A stretch of DNA of 64,000 bases from Cornus controversa (taxonomy: Eukaryota; Streptophyta; Magnoliopsida; Cornales; Cornaceae), in NCBI GenBank assembly GCA_026545225.1, contig CM048848.1, forward strand, positions 20,996,806 through 21,060,805, written 5' to 3'. This document shows positions 24,291-34,799 of the stretch, one piece after another. Within the stretch, counting starts at the first letter, position 1; the number at the start of each line of letters is the position of its first letter. Position numbers and translations under genes: made by a program. Under the pieces are notes generated by a model. It was given only the letters and a program-made list of their open reading frames with translations. It made no database searches and had not been told where the DNA came from.

Positions 24291-24903
24291 TGTACTTTTA
24301 ATGGTAGTACAGATATATATTCTAGTGAGGCTCGAAATTTCTAAAATCGTACATGGACTAGTACCAATTAACAAGAGATCGAAATGCCAAATAATAGTAG
24401 GATGGACTAACGTTTTATCCCAACTTGTTTTCAATTGTTTGATCGAAGTTTGGCTTGCATACCACATACATGGGAAGTACTTCTATATTTGCAATATGTC
24501 ACCCTTTAAATCAAGACCATCCATATATAATATACCAATATTTGCAACACAGAAATGAGATCTATATATATATATATAAGTTGAAATTATATATATATTT
24601 TCAGTGTGAACTCAGGGTTTTGCTGAAGGCAATTAGAAAGGTGTGTGAAGTGAACTTGGGGCTATGTTTTTTTGACTGCTTTATGGTTGTCAATTTCTTG
24701 TCTTTTTCAGTGTGCACTCACAGCATTGTCTTTTTTGACTTTTTAGACTTGGGCATTGGTCATTTAGAATTTAGATGATGGCGTGTACAAATTAGCCATA
24801 CATTGTTTATATATATATATATATATCGTTAAGTAAAACATAGTACACTACTACAACTTCCTCTGTTCAGTTCTTCGTTGGAGTCATAAAAAAACATATT
24901 AAA
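24291..24903. other. AT-rich intergenic DNA upstream of the small peptide gene
   Basis: I see no gene or element. Short TA microsatellites lie near 24563-24581 and 24809-24827. The second is about 80 bp before the ATG of the peptide gene and could hold its TATA box, but this is not distinctive. Confidence 0.4.
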
Positions 24904-25025
24904 ATGATGAGCAAAGCTTTTTCAACCTCTTCTTCTATCATATGTAGCTTGTTCATGATTTGGATTATCATGGTTTTACCTCTACTCTCTGCGCGGAAAT
25001 TATCCACCACTCCCAGCAGCTGTAA

Positions 25026-25120
<95 letters not shown>

Positions 25121-25386
25121 TTCATTTTGTTGTATGAGTTTTGCAGATGGACAGTAATATTGGAGCACACAGAAACGATAATTTTAAGCATGGCGGATCT
25201 GCAGGACCACAAGTACCATCAAGACCAAAAGCACTAAATCCAAATACCAAAACCAAAAATATTGGAGCATCCGTGGTTGGAGCCAACTGTGATCGAACGT
25301 ATGCGAATTGCTTACCAAACGGCCGTTCTAATAGGTATACCTATGACTCGTATACCCGTAACAGGTATACACGTGAACCACCGTAG
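24904..25386 (+). CDS. Candidate small secreted peptide gene, two exons
   Basis: Exon 1 (24904-25021) encodes MMSKAFSTSS, a hydrophobic stretch IICSLFMIWIIMVLPLLSA and then RKLSTTPSS, a textbook signal peptide and cleavage area. A consensus donor GTAAGT follows at 25022. The intron is mostly (CT)n (about 25028-25068) then (TA)n (to about 25117). Exon 2 encodes a basic, N/P-rich segment with GANCDRTYANCLPNGRSN and YTRNRYTREPP before TAG at 25386. The acceptor decides the frame: TTGCAG ending at 25146 is the better site but gives a stop after three codons, while an AG ending at 25138 keeps exon 2 open (about 121 residues in all). I do not recognise the family. It may be a living gene, or a young pseudogene whose intron boundary drifted with the microsatellite. 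Confidence 0.45.
25028..25117. repeat. Compound (CT)n(TA)n microsatellite
   Basis: About 20 CT repeats run straight into about 24 TA repeats, filling most of the predicted intron of the small peptide gene. Slippage here is expected to be frequent. Confidence 0.95.
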
Positions 25387-26197
25387 AGGTATAGTCACTA
25401 AAACTGAAACAAGGAAAGCAGCTGCTTCACATGTTCTGGTTATGAGTGTGCGGTATATATATATATATATATATATTAGTGATTTGTAGAAAATCTACGA
25501 TCCATTTATAAGATGCGAGGGCGTGTATTATGCATGGTTTGGATTTATATATTTAGCCAAACTAATAATCTGTCCAATGTATGCGACTATGTTGTTCAGT
25601 CAATTTCAATTTCCTTTTAATTCTGCTGTGATAATAAACATTGAGTTGCTTTCTTAATTAATTCATTGACCCAAAGTAAAAATGTCTTTATATTGATCTT
25701 TGACTTTTTTATTTTATTTTTATTCACTTGAACTTTCAATCTTGAAGGTGTTTTTGACTTTACTATCAACTTTTTAATAAGGGAAAATGCAATTAATTCA
25801 TGTCTCACTTTGAGATTTCAATGTTTTACCTTCAGAATATTTACATTTTTAATTCAAACACTAATTTAGAAAAGTAATTTTTTTTTTCTTTTTCAAATTG
25901 AGTATGCAAAAGTAAACATTTATTTTGCAACAGAGGGGTAATATGTCATCTCCACTTCTAATACCTTTTTTTATCTTCACTTTAAAACAATTCCATCTAT
26001 TTGTTGTTACATAATTAAAATGGCATTTGGTTAAATTAGCTTCGTCTTTTTCGTTCTTAACTCACTTGTTTGCACCCAAATTTGGCTTGCATATTTGGCA
26101 TCAATGGGTCTCATAAAATGGCTATCTCATTTGGCTTGGATTGGTGATGTTGAGTCCACTCAATCCCCTAAAGATTGAAATTTGTGTATAAGCCACA

Positions 26198-26241
<44 letters not shown>

Positions 26242-27083
26242 TTGATATTGACGTTCCACCAATATCCTTAAGCGCTTCACTTTTTTTTTTAAAATAAAAT
26301 TACAAAACAGTTCTTACACCGTACAATGTTTGGTTATTATATTTTTAATGTTATAATTACCTTTTTTTTTTTATTAAGGTTAGGACTCTTGACCTTAAAA
26401 TACAAATTCATTTATCTTCTCTTTTTATACATAAATGAAATATTTTAGTAACCATATAGTGTGTGAATTAGAAGAAGTTATTGAACTTGTTAAGACAAGC
26501 AATATGAAAAAATCTCAAAAATCTATGAATTATTTAACGCTCCTAATTCTCATGGTAATGGTGGATTTTTTTTTCCTCAGAATATATTTTTTGAGTTAAT
26601 TTTGAGAATAATGACTTGAGAAAGTATTGATGATTAGGATAAAAAGGTATGTGATTAGAATAAAAAAATATTTGAATTGAAATTAAATTTTATATCAATG
26701 AATAAAACCTATATATAATATTAAATTGAAAGCAAAACAATCTCTACAGTGAGAAAAATCTAGTTTTACTTAAATAGAAATTTTGTTATATAGTTCAATA
26801 AACAAGTTAAGGAAAGATTGTTTGCTTTAAGAAGTAAACTTTTAAGTCAATAACCAGAATGAATAAGTGATGAATATCTACCCGCCCTTGAATGCATGGA
26901 GATAGGACCTAGCGTGGATCCCATCTCTATGCAATAATAATTCATTTACGAGTGGTTGTTGAAATTGTGTGTTTGTTTTCTCTGTCATTTAATCCAATTT
27001 GATTTGATCAAATTTAACGGCTATATTGTGTGGGCCAGAATTTTGGGTGATGAAAAAAACAAGAACAACGTCTTCACCTAGTA
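25387..27083. other. AT-rich intergenic DNA
   Basis: No gene, RNA gene or element is recognised. TA microsatellites lie at about 25453-25474 and 26202-26234. All reading frames are short and without recognisable motifs. Confidence 0.5.
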
Positions 27084-27420
27084 AAAATGAGAATGTTAAG
27101 ATACATGAGTGGAATGACTAGAAAATATAAAGTTATTAATGAAAATGTGAGAGAACAATTAGGTGTCGCACCTATTGGTGTGAAAATTAAAGTGTAGAAT
27201 TAGGTGGTTTGGACACATATTAGAGCGAGAAAGAATAGTTGTAATAGAAGGTAAGAGACGGAGAGTGTGACCCAAAATAACATGAGAGCATTTTATTAAA
27301 AATAATTTTAAAAAGCTAAACATGGTAGGAGAAATGACTTGTAATAAAAAAGAATGAAAATAGAAAATCTATGTGACTGACCCCATTCATATGAGATCAA
27401 GATAAAGATGATGAGTGTCT
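27084..27420 (+). pseudogene. 3' end of an RTE-type LINE reverse-transcriptase ORF, 5' truncated
   Basis: The plus strand reads KMRMLRYMSGMTRKYKV, then ENVREQLGVAPIGVKIK. Behind a stop and small shifts come relics of the WFGH and basic GKRRR segments, and near 27380 an end resembling ...DPIHMRS. This is the conserved C-terminus of plant RTE LINE ORFs (MRMLRWMCG, REKLGVAPI, LRWFGH). About 340 bp remains, as is usual for a 5'-truncated LINE. It ends in GAT/ATG-rich repeats typical of RTE tails. Confidence 0.8.
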
Positions 27421-28464
27421 ATTGAAATACACTAAGTGTGTTAATGTGTTTAGTGTGTTATTACCTAGGAAAAAAAGTAAAAAAGACAAAAAAAAGTGAG
27501 CAGTTCAAACATATCTCAAACTTTAGTGGACCAAGGTAACCAATATTGTCTCACTAAAAAATATGCCGTCTCACTCAAATAGATTTTTGTCTCAAAGGCG
27601 TCTACATTATGCTTCCGGCTTAGGAAGGCCGACCACTAGATAAGCTAAAAGTTTACAACTACAAGCCAAGTCAAAAGCGAGTCGCTTCTATTATTGTTAG
27701 GATTGGATATAGATGGAGAATTTATAGATCCTAATAGTTCGCCAACCTCAATACGTATTTGTTTCGATTCTCTAAAGAGTTGGTGGAAGGAAAGAAGAAA
27801 AGAGGGACTGCTACTATGCCCAAGGAAGCAAGTAAGATTGACCAAGTCCAAATCAATTAATCCTTCGAAGGTATGAGCTCAAGTGATATCTCCTTCTCTT
27901 TCTAAATGAAAGATTGAGTGATAAGTCTCCAACTAGACAAATTTATGTGTGATTTACCAAAGTCCCTAAGCCGCATAAATTGAAAAAAATGTGTGTGTGT
28001 CAAAATTTAAAATATTTAGAGAGGAGAACCATCTTAAGGGATAGACACTTATCCCATAAAACAGGTTTTACTATATTACTCGCATAATTTCATTTTTATT
28101 CTATTTTTATTGATATACCATACCTTACAATATCAATTAAAACTCTCTGTCAAGATGAAAGAAAATACGGTGGGCACGGCTTATGTGGATAGGTGACGCA
28201 GCTAAAAGCAACATCTTAAGGCCACAAACTCGAGTAATTCTACAATACTCCGGAAATTTCTTGAATATAGAAATTCCACCAGTGATAAATTTTTTTTTTA
28301 TTATAGAAAATAATCAAAAATGGGATCTTATTAGTTGTGGAATTCCTCCAATACACGGAATTCCAATGGTATATAATAATTTCTCCACAAACACAAATAG
28401 GGCCCACCATGCCACACATCGGGAACATCAAGTGTATCTAAACCTAGGTCTAACCTAGGTTTCC
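27421..28464. other. Intergenic DNA, nothing firmly recognised
   Basis: Two modest open stretches occur (27694-27876 plus, 28183-28458 plus) but neither shows a known motif. The segment 27600-27880 is less AT-rich than its surroundings, and I could not decide whether it is an old organellar insert or part of an element. Confidence 0.4.
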
Positions 28465-29929
28465 ATACATATTCTGCCTTTAAATATCTCAACTAAATCT
28501 TTGAGAAATTTTGAAAATTTTATTGCAATTTAGTGTTTTTTGTATTTTCAGGGCCTTAATGATTATTTCAGTTAAAACCATGATTTTGGGCTTTTAAAGA
28601 AGACATCCAAGATGGTTAAATGAAGCCTACATCAAGGAGATCCATTCAACCATTTATTTCAACTCAAATCAGCCCAAGGAAGAGGTCCAAGAGAATTACA
28701 GCTGCTTAAGAAGGTTTCGGGCCTGAAGCCCAAATCTGCGCATAATATAGTCTTAATCCCGTTTTGGAAAATAGACCAGAAGTCCTATTTTCAAGCCTCA
28801 AATCGACTTAATTTTTGTGTAGGTTGAACGAAATTCGATTTTGCACACTGTTGTATTTCACAAAAAGTTTGTGAATCGGACTTCTAGTGGATCAAAAGTT
28901 GGACCGAACGTTAGCAGGAAAAACCCACCTGATTAGTACTTCGGGAAAACCTAATTAATTCCTAATTGGATTAGGACTTTGGTGTATTCTCTTGGGACAT
29001 AAAAGGAAGAATTGGAGGCTTAGTTGAGAGGAGATTATAGAGATTGGAGAGTCTGAGAGAGCTTTGGACAGAACAGAAGATATACTTGGCAAAGCTATTG
29101 GAGAACGAAGTCATACGCATAATTCATGAAGATGATGCCTTCTTCCTCAACAGTTGAAGCTTCTTCTTCTACCATGAGCGGCTAGTTCATCCACTAGGGT
29201 TTTGATGTAGCCCTAACAAAGCATCAATCATTGGGGACCTTTATATATATACATAGATTGTGTAATTTAGAGGATTTTTATTATAGAATTGAGCAATAAA
29301 AGTCTTGTAAATTTAGTTTTAATGATTTCTTATCTTGTCTTATATATTTAGTCGTTGTTATTGAACTCAATCTCTCTTATTTTCTGTGATCATGAGAGCG
29401 ATTATTATACAATGGTAATCACTGAATATATCATTAAAAGCTTTGATGGAGTATGCCTAGAGAAGATGAACCATACTGGACCCTAGATTATAGTAGTTAG
29501 GCAGATGGCCCATGCCAATTGAAGATAGTCCTTGACTTAGCCTTAATCATATGTTATCTTCTTGACGGATGAAGGTGAGCTTGTAGCCACCGACACCACT
29601 TATGCATGATATAATTCTCCACAGTTGATTCAATTGACCATTGATTGTGGAGTTAGTGGTGAAGTCAAATACCCTAGATTTATCTCATAATATCTTCACT
29701 TTCTATTTACTTTGTTTTATTTTATTTTACTTTTTAATTAGTTTAAAAATCAGATTTCTTCTCTTTATAAATTTAATTAGAATTAATTCCGTAATTCAAC
29801 TCATCAGACCATAATCCCTGAGGTTCGACACCCCTTTTGATAGCCCTATTCTGCAAGGAATTCGTTTTATTGCGAAGTGTGATAATTTTTAATTGATACA
29901 ATTTTTGAGTCACACTCACACACGAATCA
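28465..29929 (+). repeat. Athila family-3 LTR fragment, plus strand (solo or truncated)
   Basis: From about 28530 the text follows the reverse complement of the family-3 LTR at 57701-59212: CAGGGCCTTAATGATTATTT, then the GACATCCAAGATGG, ATAATTCATGAAGATGATG and CCATAATCCCTGAGGTTCGA parts. It ends CACACACGAATCA at 29929, the LTR terminus. The first part is diverged and its start is uncertain. No tRNA-Asp primer site follows, so it is not the 5' LTR of an adjacent element. Many differences from the 48.5-59.2 kb copies suggest it is older. Confidence 0.8.
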
Positions 29930-31288
29930 GTGTGGCTGGCTGCCGGGGTTAGTAGTCCGGTGTGACTGATAGTAGGGGAGAAAGATACATGCGAGCTACC
30001 TCCAAAGAGTTGAGTCACCGGCACCCCGAAGGCACTTGGGTCCGCCGGACTACCGCCCGCAAATGGATGGGTAGAAGGTATCCCAAAGGGGCTGATGCCC
30101 GGAGTCGGAGTGCTCATAGCTGCAGGAAGGGGAGAATTCCCAATGGAGGGAGGAGATGACAAGTCCCCACCTGTAGGTAAACTGGTACTCCTAATAACCA
30201 CAAGCCTGCGCCGTCTTTTTTGAGCAGGGGACGAGGATGACGCAACACCTTTTCCCTTCGTCAATATGAGAATGTCTCTATCAGGCCTCCTCCATGATCT
30301 TGTACAAGTTTGTGGGTAAAACTATGTTACTCGACTCAGTGAAGGAAGAGCGAATGAAAAAGTGTTAAGTATACCTCACCTATCTCTGAACACGCGAGGA
30401 GGGTAACCTAATGTACTCAGTTCCGCGTCTGAGGTTAAGGTCATCGCGTCTCTCATCGGGGAGGTCGTAAATGATGTCTAACCTGTCTTCTTCCTCTTGA
30501 CTCACCTCTGGCTCGACTCTAGCCACTGGAATATTAAAATAAACCTGTGGAAACATGCATGAGAAGGTGGAAATAGTATAGAAGAAAATAAAAGTAGAAA
30601 GAGCTCACCAGTTCTAACCCCGTCAGTCCAGGTGCAAGGGATGCAGAGAGGGGAAAGCTCCCAGTTTCCTGAAACAAAAAAGAATCATTTTTTTCCAATT
30701 CTTTATCCTTTGACTGCTATCAAGAACCACCAGTCCTTTGGGGAGGCTCCTTGTCTAGCGAGACCGACCTTGTATGTGACGCCAGTCCTTGCTTTTCAGA
30801 AGGGTTTAACAAGAAAGGTACTCGTTAATGGTTGGGTGAGGAGTAAGCTTGCTAGACCTCCAGAGGACCAGGGTAGCCATAATAATACGCCAAGAGTTAG
30901 GCGTAAGTTGAGAAAGGCAGAGGTTGATTGCCCGGAGCAACTCTTTAGCGAAGTCCAGGATAGGAAATCATAGGCCCGAAAGAAAGTGGCCTTCATAAAA
31001 GCATGTTTCTCCGGGACAAATGGAGAAAGCCCTCTCTGCGGGTAGGGGAGCCCTAGCTATAACCCCATCCAGAAAAGAAAATAAAATAGCTAGCTCCTCC
31101 ACCTCGGTGTCTGTTATAGTAGAGCTAATATCCTGGCATTCGTAATAGTCCGCCATTATAGAATGCAAAAAATCAAACACGTCGACAAAGGGAGAACCGG
31201 GGGCAAAGGTCTCTGGACTTTGCTTGTCAAAATTGTGATTGATGATATACAGACAACGACAAAGAGAAGGTATGATAGTGTAGGGCAT
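29930..31288 (-). pseudogene. Antisense extra gene of the Tat-like element (plant-mobile-domain / gypsy-type transposon protein), broken
   Basis: It begins MPYTIIPSLCRCLYIINHNF at 31288. A middle part near 30.9 kb is recognisable as SQLTPNSWRI followed by ATLVLW. A basic, S/P-rich end, MTKGKGVASSSSPAQKRRRR, starts at 30264. The SQLTPNSWR..LVLW pattern is that of plant-mobile-domain-like proteins carried by Tat elements, often annotated as putative gypsy-type transposon. Splice-like junctions are visible, for example TTCCACAG near 30545 and TGTTTCAG near 30670, consistent with an intron-bearing extra gene. Its role in the element is unknown. It is broken in a few places. Confidence 0.6.
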
Positions 31289-31304
31289 GGACTGGTGAAA
31301 TGAA

Positions 31305-31395
31305 TGAAGAGAGGACTAGTGGTAGTAAGATGGTGAAGTGAATTATAAATGAAGAGAGGACTAGTGGTAGTAGGATGTTGAAATGAATTATAAAT
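31305..31395 (-). repeat. 45-bp tandem duplication in the leader of the antisense gene
   Basis: GAAGAGAGGACTAGTGGTAG through GAATTATAAAT occurs twice in a row with a few differences, and a third partial start (GAAGAGGG) follows at about 31396. It lies between the TATA box at 31410-31416 and the ATG at 31288. Confidence 0.85.
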
Positions 31396-31408
31396 GAAGA
31401 GGGAGCTA

Positions 31409-31517
31409 CTTATATAGGCAAGGAAGACAACCGTTGCAACCCCCCAACGGTCATGAAGCAACGACTATAAGGCTCTTTTGTCCCAACGGTCATGAAGCAA
31501 CGTCAATAGCCAAACGG
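31409..31517 (-). promoter_or_regulatory. Promoter-like region of the antisense gene: TATA box and AACGG (MSA-type) motifs
   Basis: On the minus strand CCTATATAAG lies at 31418-31409, about 120 bp before the ATG. Upstream are CCCAACGGTCA at 31443-31453 and 31482-31492, both full matches to the mitosis-specific activator consensus YCYAACGGYYA, one more AACGGTCA at 31513-31520, and an AACGG core on the opposite strand at 31431-31435. Four cores within about 90 bp upstream of a TATA box is a dense cluster. The role is inferred. Confidence 0.5.
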
Positions 31518-31589
31518 TCATAAGGAAAGCTAACACTAATTGAACACGTTTCAAGAGCACCGAGTAGGGGCAAGAACACGAGATCCAAC

Positions 31590-31770
31590 ACAGGGGTTGG
31601 ACGAGCATGGCCTGGCGCAAGATCGGTGCCAAACCGTCGGGCGTGGCCGAGCCCACCTGGCCGAGTGCAACTGGTAGCTAGCCTAGCCGGGCGGTGGCAG
31701 CGGGGCGCGCCTGGCCGGGCGTGGTCCGGCCCGCCTGGCCTGGAGTAGCTAGGCCCACCGGGAGCGTGCC
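31590..31770. repeat. GC-rich degenerate repeat before the Tat-like 3' LTR
   Basis: Repeated GGCCTGGC, GGGCGTGG and CCCACCTGGCC words make this the most GC-rich stretch for several kilobases. A GC-rich 19-bp tandem array sits at the same relative place (59416-59586) in the related element. Confidence 0.65.
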
Positions 31771-31878
31771 CACGAGCAAAAAAAATAAAAATAAATAAAT
31801 AAATAAATAAAAGAAAAGAGTATAGGCACCTGGGTAGTTCCTGATTTCGACAAGCTACCCTCATGAACAGGAGGCATC

Positions 31879-32242
31879 TGATGAGGTGTTTGACTCCTAA
31901 TATGAAACGTATGGCGTGGAAAGACAAATACAAAAGTGACATGGGAAGTTGAATGTTTGAGGTAGGCTAGCTATCTTCAAGTAGAAAAGGGGAACTGGAG
32001 AGGCATGGTGCTACTAGAACACATCTTTGCTTGATCGCTATAAATACAGGATGATCCATATACCAGGTACGCAATTAATACTGACTGAGTTCATTTACAG
32101 CTTTTAAAGCCTTTCCGATTTATGACTTGATTGTCGGAGCGTAGTCGACCGGCACCGCGCCGGTGCCCTTTCGATTACCTTTCCTTTGTTCTTTTTTACA
32201 TGTTGGCGTTTGACCAGCTCGAGGTGGATTTTTGCTTCATCA
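31879..32242 (+). repeat. 3' LTR of the Tat-like element (364 bp)
   Basis: It begins TGATGAGGTGTTTGACTCC and ends TTTGCTTCATCA. It contains a CTATAAATACAGG TATA box near 32039 and a GCACCGCGCCGGTGC palindrome near 32151. It is clearly homologous to 45052-45421. Confidence 0.9.
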
Positions 32243-33849
32243 GGTTTATTAACCAAGTCTATTCATATCCTCAAATATTTGTTATTAATAATTAATTGTT
32301 GCCAAATTAGATTTTTTTTTTTTGTTAATGAGATACTAATATACATTAATAAATTTATATATATTATTATATCTTCTTTAGAATATATAGATGTTCATAA
32401 ATTGTATACAAGTCATTTGATTCTTTCAAGTTCCTGATATTTGGGTTTGAAAAAAAACAAAGAAAGAATGAGAATTTATGAAGAGAATGAATGGTATTTT
32501 GGGCTTTAATATTAAATCGTCACTCATTAGTAATTATTTTTTAAGTTTGGTCACTATTCACCTTTTATTGAATTTAAAATCACTAAAAATTAATATTATT
32601 TCAATTTTGGTCACTCAAATCTAATTTTCACTAAAATTTTTCATTGTTTGTTGTAGTATGTTGCTTAGTTTTTGAGTGGGTCTAAAACGACTGATTATTC
32701 ATTGCGTAGTCTGATTAGCTTTTAAAAGTCAAGTCCGTGATTCTGTGTCTCGGTATTCCTTTTGAGTGGGTCTAAATCAAGGACTTTACATACAAACTCA
32801 AAGGGGATTTACTTGATCTACAAGACAATTGTCACGAAATAAAAACTCTAATAACAAAATATTTAATTTTCAAATACTACATAATTATATATTTTTGTTT
32901 GTGTAAATACTTTTAATGACATATTTTGTCACATAAATGGAATACTTACAGCTATTCATATTTGTTAGTTTTTTTATCAATACATTGTAAAAGATTGAGA
33001 GATATATGGATTTTAATTAATAGATGAGCAATTTACGGTTTCCAAATTTTAGTTAATGCACTAAATTAACCTCATCATTTATCAATCAGTGTAAGAAATT
33101 AAGACTTTCGAACCTTAATTGTTGAGTCGAAGTTAACATCTAATGAACGATATAAGAAAAAGAGTCTTTCTTTTTGCACTGCAAGCTAGAAAATAATAAT
33201 CAAGATTTCATTCTGTCATAAACTTTTTCATCTATTGGATGATATGCGTAAGAAAATAAAATAAAACTTTATAGAATATTATATGTTTTTTCTCTATATA
33301 TGATATTAAAATGATTATTATATTTATATGTTGTTTTGTTTTTCCTTTTTTTCAACTATACCTCAATAGTAAATCAAATTGAAAGAGTGATCAAACTGGT
33401 TCATGGTTTGCACTATATTCTAAAGAGATCATATTTATTTATTTAGATTTCCCATTTCTTATCTCAAATATCATTCTTTATATAGTTTGAAAAATTAGTA
33501 TATTTAGTTATTTATTTTGATTAATCTTTTAGTATCGAATCTTAGAAAAGTTATAGACAAATAAAATTATACAGACAAGCCAGTAATATAGCTTTTTTAT
33601 TTTTACTTCTTTGGGAAATTTTTTTTATTTCATTAGTTTGAATTATTAAAATTTTGATACCTTATACCATCTGGATTGATGTTCATTGGTATATTGTGTA
33701 AAACCCAAAGATGGAAAACATGCCCTAATGAGTAGAAAAATATTGTTAACTTATATTTAGATAATCAGTTTTGTTTCTGATTGACCTTTTGCCCCTGGGA
33801 TTTCTTTTCTATGATATGGCCCTTGTATAGTTCTTCTCTTTAACAACTT

Positions 33850-33896
<47 letters not shown>

Positions 33897-34189
33897 TAAA
33901 TAAATAAATTTACAACCTACTCTTATTCATGCAATTGTATTGACTTGAGGCCATGAACATTTGAGGGGAAGAAAAAAGAAGTCAGCATTTATATCTTTAT
34001 GGTCAATTAGTCATTGGCTTCGATAATTATATAAGTTTTTTAATCTAACACAAAAATATAATACAGTTTGTATAATCAGAGAGAGAGATGATATAGCAAA
34101 TATTTATGACAGTAAATAAGGCGATTACATACTTCGATGATTAATAAAGATAATAAAATCACAAAATTAGATTGAAATTGTGAAGTTCA
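32243..34189. other. AT-rich intergenic DNA
   Basis: No gene is recognised. TTTGGTCACT occurs twice (about 32556 and 32608) around a short AT-rich stretch, which may be a decayed small DNA transposon, but no clear terminal inverted repeats could be drawn. A (TA)n run lies at about 33849-33889. Confidence 0.45.
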
Positions 34190-34440
34190 TAAAGGTTCTC
34201 TCTCTTCATTCTTCGCTATTGAATGCCATTTCCCCAAGTTTAATTTTTTGAAATCACTTTTAATAATTTCATCACATGTTATTTTTGAACATTCTCTCCG
34301 TCTCTTACCTTTTATTATAACTAGACATCCTTATTTTACGGGCGCATCGCTAGGTCTCTGATATATATGTTCAAACCATCTAAGTCTACTTTTTTTAACA
34401 TTCTCTCCGATGATTGCTACACCTATTGGACCAAGGACAA
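34190..34440 (-). pseudogene. Second RTE-type LINE 3' end, 5' truncated
   Basis: The minus strand reads GPIGVAIIGENVKKSRLRWF, then EHIYQRPSDAPVK, the C-terminal LRWFGHVxRRPxxAPV block of plant RTE LINE ORFs. Basic KGKRRREC text continues to about 34200. It is the same part of the ORF as the fragment at 27.1-27.4 kb but on the other strand and with different text, so it is an independent insertion. It is short and interrupted. Confidence 0.78.
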
Positions 34441-34799
34441 AGTAATAATGAGTGAAAATTTGGTCTTTTTGCAAAAACCAACTCTTATTATATTCTTTCA
34501 AAAAAGTGGGGATATATATATGATATTTTACATTTAAACTAATGGAGTTAGAGAAGGAAATACTACTTTGAGTGTGAGTGATAAGTATTATGAAAAATTG
34601 TTTCTGAGAATTTGTCAAATCTGAGAAAGTCATTGTAATTATTCCTTTAATAAACACTCACTATTCACTATTTATCTTATGATTAATAAAAAATAATCAC
34701 TCAACATTATATGAAATACTTAGATTGTGAGTACATTGGAATACTCAATAATTTATTCAATCCTAGATTAGGAGTTAAAAAATTCTTCATTAATAAAAG
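34441..34799. other. AT-rich flank of the Athila family-2 element
   Basis: Nothing is recognised here except the 5-bp AAAAG at 34795-34799, which is repeated behind the element at 44964-44968. Confidence 0.6.

Larger units (their letters stand above)
29930..32242 (+). mobile_element. 3' part of a Tat-like Ty3/gypsy element with antisense extra gene
   Basis: The region ends in an LTR (31879-32242) matching the LTR of the Tat-like element at 45052. As in that element, the LTR is preceded by a GC-rich repetitive stretch and a TGAACAGGAGGCATC-type junction. The upstream 1.4 kb codes on the opposite strand, as the extra antisense ORFs of Tat/Retand elements do. No gag or pol of this copy lies in the window. 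The left end is lost against the family-3 LTR at 29929. Confidence 0.75.

Noticed and set aside
27694-27876. Possible organellar insert or gene fragment (FDSLKSWWKERRKEGLLL)
   Set aside because: The text is less AT-rich than its surroundings, but I could not match it to a specific organellar or nuclear gene. Left as unassigned.
32520-32650. Possible MITE with TTTGGTCACT motifs
   Set aside because: The motif occurs as a direct repeat rather than an inverted one, and no terminal inverted repeats or target duplication could be drawn.
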